Origin: an uncultured Clostridia bacterium
Lineage (GTDB): Bacteria > Bacillota > Clostridia > Peptostreptococcales > Anaerovoracaceae
DNA length: 25,146 nt
NCBI GenBank assembly: GCA_934255545.1
Contig: CAKQOE010000035.1
Span: 1 to 25,146, forward strand
Direction of reading: 5' to 3'
This document shows positions 22,524-25,146 of the stretch, piece after piece; within the stretch, counting starts at the first letter, position 1, and each line of letters starts with the position of its first letter. Position numbers and translations under genes: made by a program. The notes below the pieces were generated by a model. The model did no database searches. It was not told the DNA's origin and worked only from the letters and a program-made list of their open reading frames with translations.

Positions 22524-22532
22524 GATAAAACT

Positions 22533-22546
22533 GTTGCATATGCAAC
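22533..22546. promoter_or_regulatory. Palindromic operator at the crp/fnr-like promoter
   Basis: GTTGCA-TA-TGCAAC, the same dyad as 4440-4453. It covers the predicted -35 (TTGCAT, 22535-22540), the position expected for autorepression. Confidence 0.6.
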
Positions 22547-22564
22547 AACGTATTATGGTATAAT
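22535..22564 (+). promoter_or_regulatory. Promoter of the crp/fnr-like gene
   Basis: TTGCAT (22535-22540), 18-bp spacer, TATAAT (22559-22564). The leader is about 85 nt and contains family A palindrome copy 6. Confidence 0.7.
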
Positions 22565-22620
22565 ATAGTACGATATGTAAATAAGATATATAAAATACGT
22601 GATAAGCAGATGAGCAAAGC

Positions 22621-22633
22621 CGCGCCCGGCGCG
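22621..22633. repeat. GC palindrome, family A copy 6 (shorter arms)
   Basis: CGCGCC-C-GGCGCG, 6-bp arms; the next pair is mismatched. It ends 11 nt before the ribosome binding site of the crp/fnr-like gene, so as RNA it could affect translation. Confidence 0.7.
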
Positions 22634-22655
22634 CAGAAAGTATGAGGTGGAAGGC

Positions 22656-23321
22656 ATGAAAGAACTGAATTCAGATATAGAGCTTTTTAAAAAAATAACT
22701 CAGGATGACCTTGATATGATGTATCACTGTCTTGACGGATATAAAAAGAAATTCATACCCGGGGAAACGATACTTACTTTTGATAATACGCACTCTACTG
22801 TCGGGATAGTCGCCAGCGGCGTCGTAAGGCTTGAACGTATTGATTATTATGGTGATTACTCGCTGCTCGACCGCATGGAAAAAAACGACATTTTTGGAGA
22901 GACGCTGGCGTACTCAAATATAGACAACAGTGAGATAATTGCTGTATGCGAAAAGGCGTGCGAGGTGATATTTGTCGATCACAACCGCATAATCCATCCG
23001 TGCGAGAAGGTGTGCGGGTGTCACATGTCCATGCTGTCGAATCTGCTGAAGATCATATCTAACAAGACGGAGCGCCTGTCGATGCGTGTCGAGGTCATAT
23101 CGAACAGAAATATCAGAAATAAGCTTATGAGCTATTTTATGATAGAAGCAAAGAAAAACGGAAGCGATACGTTTGAGCTTCCTTTTTCCATGTCGGCGCT
23201 GGCCGACTATATATGCGTTGACCGCAGCGCTATGGTGCGCGAGATATCGAAAATGAAAAAAGACGGTCTGATAGATTCAGACCGCCGTAAGATAACGCTT
23301 CTTGATCGTGATGATATATAG
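22656..23321 (+). CDS. Crp/Fnr-family transcriptional regulator, cysteine-rich
   Basis: A 221-residue regulator with an N-terminal cyclic-nucleotide-type beta barrel (about 25-110), a dimerisation helix (125-150) and a C-terminal winged helix. SMSALADYICVDRSAMVREI (179-198) is the helix-turn-helix. The junction before the long helix carries C116-EKV-C120-G-C122-H123, and C98-EKA-C102 lies just before it. The C-x3-C-x-x-H pattern recurs, as I recall, in clostridial Crp/Fnr proteins and may sense redox state, metal or ligand. GAGGTGG lies 5 nt before ATG 22656; a GTG at 22647 would overlap that site. The same palindrome lies over its own promoter and upstream of rubrerythrin, making it a candidate autoregulated oxidative-stress regulator. 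It is not a true Fnr: the N-terminal Fe-S cysteine cluster is absent. Confidence 0.88.
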   Translation: MKELNSDIELFKKITQDDLDMMYHCLDGYKKKFIPGETILTFDNTHSTVGIVASGVVRLERIDYYGDYSLLDRMEKNDIFGETLAYSNIDNSEIIAVCEKACEVIFVDHNRIIHPCEKVCGCHMSMLSNLLKIISNKTERLSMRVEVISNRNIRNKLMSYFMIEAKKNGSDTFELPFSMSALADYICVDRSAMVREISKMKKDGLIDSDRRKITLLDRDDI

Positions 23322-23354
23322 CAGATATGCTGCGGTATCCCGTATCAGGATATC

Positions 23355-23393
23355 GCGCGGTGACGCGCGCAGGCATGCCTCCCCGGAGGGGGC
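23355..23393. repeat. GTGA-loop hairpin (family B copy 4) and second hairpin between convergent genes
   Basis: GCGCG-GTGA-CGCGC (23355-23368), followed by AGGCATGCC and a CCTCC-CC-GGAGG hairpin (23378-23389). The 76-nt gap separates the convergent crp/fnr-like and citrate synthase genes. These hairpins are the only terminator candidates there, but no T tract follows on either strand. Confidence 0.7.
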
Positions 23394-23397
23394 TTCA

Positions 23398-24816
23398 TTA
23401 TCTTTTTGCAATAGGTATGTAAGGCTGATCGTCAGCGATGCACTTGTACGCAGGGCGCATGATGCGGTTGCTGCCTGTCAGCTCTTCTATACGGTGCGCG
23501 CACCAGCCTGAGATGCGGGCTGCGGCAAATATAGGCGTGGCGAGGTCAAGAGGGATGTTCAGCGCGTGGTAAACGAAGCCGGAGTAAAGGTCTACGTTTG
23601 CCGGCAGAACGACCTCTGAGCCTGTCATTTCAGAGAATATGCGAGACCCGGTGTTTTCGATGAAGTCATAGAGCATGAACTCGTCCATGAGTCCGTTTTC
23701 TTCTGCGAGCTTGCGCGCCATGCGCTTAAGGAGCTGCGCTCTCGGATCGCTCAGCGTGTATACTGCGTGGCCGAGACCGTATATGAGGCCGGAGCCGTCG
23801 TTTGCTTCGCCCTTTATGACTTTTCTGAGATAGTTTTCTACCTGCTTGAAATCTGTTATATCTGTAACGTTTTCCTTGAGATCCTGCATCATGTATATGA
23901 CTGCGAGGTTTGCGCCGCCGTGCTTAGGGCCCTTGAGTGAACCTATGGCGGCAGCTATGGCAGAGTATGTGTCTGTGCCTGTCGATGAAACAAGGTGAGT
24001 AGTAAATGTCGAGTTGTTACCGCCGCCGTGCTCTGCGTGGAGTATCATAGCTATGTCGAGGAGCTTTGCTTCTATGTCTGTGTACTCGCCTGTAGGCCTT
24101 ATGAGGCGCAGGATGTTTTCAGCCGTTGAAAGCTCTGATGACGGGTAGTGCAGGTGAAGGCTCTGGTTGTCGAAGTGTGAGCGCTTTGCCTGGTATGAGT
24201 ATGCGAGCAGTGACGGGAAGTATGATATGAGCTGGATAGACTGGCGGAACACGTTTTCTGCCGATATGTCATCCGGCTTGTTGTCATATGAGTAGAGAGC
24301 GAGGACTTCCTTTGCGAGCTGGTTCATGACGCTGCGCGAAGGCGAGCCGAGGATAGTGTCACGCGCAAATCCTTTTGGGAGCTCTCTTCTTGCACCGAGT
24401 ATCTTTTTATAGTCATTGAGCTCGTACTCTGTAGGAAGCTTGCCGAAGAGGAGCAGATAGCTTGTCTCTTCATAACCGAAACGGTTTTCGCTTATGCATG
24501 CGTTTACGATATTTTCTACGCTTATGCCTCTGTAGAGCAGTTTGCCGGGAGCCGGTATCTTGTTCCCCTGCTCATCGGTCTCATAACCGTGTACATCAGA
24601 TACTCGTGTCAGTCCGACGCATACGCCTGTGCCGTTTTTATTTCTGAGGCCGATCTTTACGTTGTATTTATCGTAAAGAGACGTGTCGATATTGTTGTTT
24701 TTTCTGAGCAGCGACGCACGGCTGTTGATGAAGTTGTCTTCCTGCGTTTTCAGGAAACGCGCCTCCTGAGGAGTTACATTGCCGAATCCGCCCTCTGTAT
24801 TTATAGTGCTGAGCAT
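23398..24816 (-). CDS. Citrate synthase
   Basis: Condenses acetyl-CoA and oxaloacetate to citrate, here probably for glutamate synthesis in an anaerobe rather than a full cycle. The three catalytic residues of the family are recognisable: H299 in GPKHGGAN, H350 in GLGHAVYTLSDPRA, and D409 in ANVDLYSGF. HAEHGGGNNSTF (260-271) is the conserved preceding block. At 472 residues it is longer than the 370-430 usual in bacteria because of an N-terminal region of about 60-90 residues before LLYRGISVENI. AAAGGAG lies 8 nt before the ATG at plus 24816; an upstream ATG would place it within the gene. A 2-methylcitrate synthase activity cannot be excluded. Aconitase and isocitrate dehydrogenase are not in the window. 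Confidence 0.95.
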   Translation of the reverse strand: MLSTINTEGGFGNVTPQEARFLKTQEDNFINSRASLLRKNNNIDTSLYDKYNVKIGLRNKNGTGVCVGLTRVSDVHGYETDEQGNKIPAPGKLLYRGISVENIVNACISENRFGYEETSYLLLFGKLPTEYELNDYKKILGARRELPKGFARDTILGSPSRSVMNQLAKEVLALYSYDNKPDDISAENVFRQSIQLISYFPSLLAYSYQAKRSHFDNQSLHLHYPSSELSTAENILRLIRPTGEYTDIEAKLLDIAMILHAEHGGGNNSTFTTHLVSSTGTDTYSAIAAAIGSLKGPKHGGANLAVIYMMQDLKENVTDITDFKQVENYLRKVIKGEANDGSGLIYGLGHAVYTLSDPRAQLLKRMARKLAEENGLMDEFMLYDFIENTGSRIFSEMTGSEVVLPANVDLYSGFVYHALNIPLDLATPIFAAARISGWCAHRIEELTGSNRIMRPAYKCIADDQPYIPIAKR

Positions 24817-24923
24817 AACAAACGCTCCTTTCATCAAAAATGATCCCGTGTGACCGCCGGATGGGTTTAAACGTGGGGAACACGGAATTATAATGAATAG
24901 ATCTTCTGTGATTTTTTCTAATT

Positions 24924-24952
24924 ATGATATCACATTGTATACGAATATGCAA
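24924..24952 (-). promoter_or_regulatory. Promoter of citrate synthase
   Basis: On the minus strand: TTGCAT (plus 24947-24952), 17-bp spacer, TATCAT (plus 24924-24929). The leader is about 100 nt. Confidence 0.7.
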
Positions 24953-24960
24953 TATGATAA

Positions 24961-24998
24961 TATGCATAATTATGCATAAAAAATAATAACTATGCATA
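24961..24998. promoter_or_regulatory. Phased TATGCATA operator array upstream of citrate synthase
   Basis: Three perfect TATGCATA sites start at 24961, 24971 and 24991, that is 10 and 20 bp apart. The first two form an 18-bp palindrome (24961-24978). A 6-of-8 relative, TATGCAAT (24946-24953), overlaps the -35. Centres fall at about -47, -57 and -77 from the predicted start, suggesting an activator on one face of the helix. Confidence 0.55.
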
Positions 24999-24999
24999 A

Positions 25000-25017
25000 G
25001 CGCGCGCCCGGCGCGCG
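25000..25017. repeat. GC palindrome, family A copy 7
   Basis: The 18-mer containing CGCGCGCC-C-GGCGCGCG, identical to 4347 and 9043, directly beyond the TATGCATA array. Confidence 0.85.
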
Positions 25018-25030
25018 GCATGAAATCTGA

Positions 25031-25055
25031 AAAAAAACGCGGCCCACAGGCCGCG
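25031..25055 (-). terminator. Terminator of a minus-strand gene entering from the right
   Basis: CGCGGCC-CACA-GGCCGCG stem (25038-25055) with A7 on the plus strand at 25031-25037, which reads as a T7 tract after the hairpin on the minus strand. Confidence 0.8.
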
Positions 25056-25090
25056 CTTATGCAATAATATATACTTTATTGTAACTTTTA

Positions 25091-25146
25091 TTATTGTGAA
25101 TTTGCCGATGCTGGTGGCTGATATACGGATAAGCGGAGCTCGGAGC
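25091..25146 (-). CDS. Possible C-terminal end of an unidentified protein (partial)
   Basis: A minus-strand frame enters from the window edge (SELRLSVYQPPASANSQ) and stops with TAA at plus 25091-25093, 36 nt before the minus-strand terminator at 25055. The terminator implies a gene here. The frame choice is uncertain, because the other two minus-strand frames are also open across this short stretch. No function can be assigned. Confidence 0.35.
   Translation of the reverse strand, partial: SELRLSVYQPPASANSQ

Noticed and set aside
25056..25146. Plus-strand gene at the right edge
   Set aside because: The minus-strand terminator at 25031-25055 points to a gene reading leftwards; no plus-strand start signal is seen.

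Overview
The window looks like chromosome of a strictly anaerobic, low-to-mid GC Gram-positive bacterium (Bacillota, probably class Clostridia). The evidence is reverse-type rubrerythrin, a small BFD-like [2Fe-2S] protein, AGGAGG-type ribosome binding sites, TTGACA/TATAAT promoters, a lipoprotein ABC transporter, KtrAB and a dense tRNA cluster with encoded CCA ends. The genus cannot be fixed from sequence alone.

Layout: (1) 1-3385 is a CRISPR array of eight 36-nt repeats, followed on the same strand by cas1, cas2 and a csm6-like CARF-HEPN RNase gene. The repeat ends in a type III-like 8-nt handle (ACGAAAAC). No cas10/csm2-5 or cas6 lies in the window; they could lie beyond the left edge. (2) 3581-5813 holds plsC, rubrerythrin and a BFD-like protein. 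(3) 5995-6081 is tRNA-Leu(CAG) on the minus strand. (4) 6363-8880 encodes a polar amino-acid ABC importer (lipoprotein, permease, ATPase). (5) 9123-10124 encodes an RNase H-fold exonuclease. (6) 10201-14867 carries the whole glutamate-to-proline pathway, proA, proB and proC, with purB inserted between proA and proB. (7) 14980-16044 is a FUSC-family membrane protein. (8) 16241-18283 is a minus-strand MoxR ATPase / VWA pair. (9) 18705-19294 is a six-tRNA cluster (Met, Val, Asp, His, Gln, Cys). (10) 19405-21506 is KtrB/KtrA potassium uptake. (11) 21902-23321 is a DUF2798 membrane protein and a cysteine-rich Crp/Fnr regulator. (12) 23398-24816 is citrate synthase on the minus strand, with an elaborate upstream region.

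Three regulatory or structural layers are the most interesting part. First, almost every intergenic space carries very GC-rich perfect palindromes. One family has 8-bp arms around a single central base (core GCGCCCGGCGC), with copies that differ by compensatory base-pair changes. A second has a GCGCG stem closed by a GTGA (GNRA) loop. Second, the 14-bp palindrome GTTGCA-NN-TGCAAC occurs twice: about 40 bp upstream of the predicted rubrerythrin start site (activator position) and across the -35 of the crp/fnr-like gene (repressor position). This suggests a small autoregulated redox regulon. Third, citrate synthase is preceded by three TATGCATA sites spaced 10 and 20 bp apart, and the BFD-like gene by three tandem 15-bp dyad units.

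All calls come from reading the sequence by eye; no alignment or database search was run.
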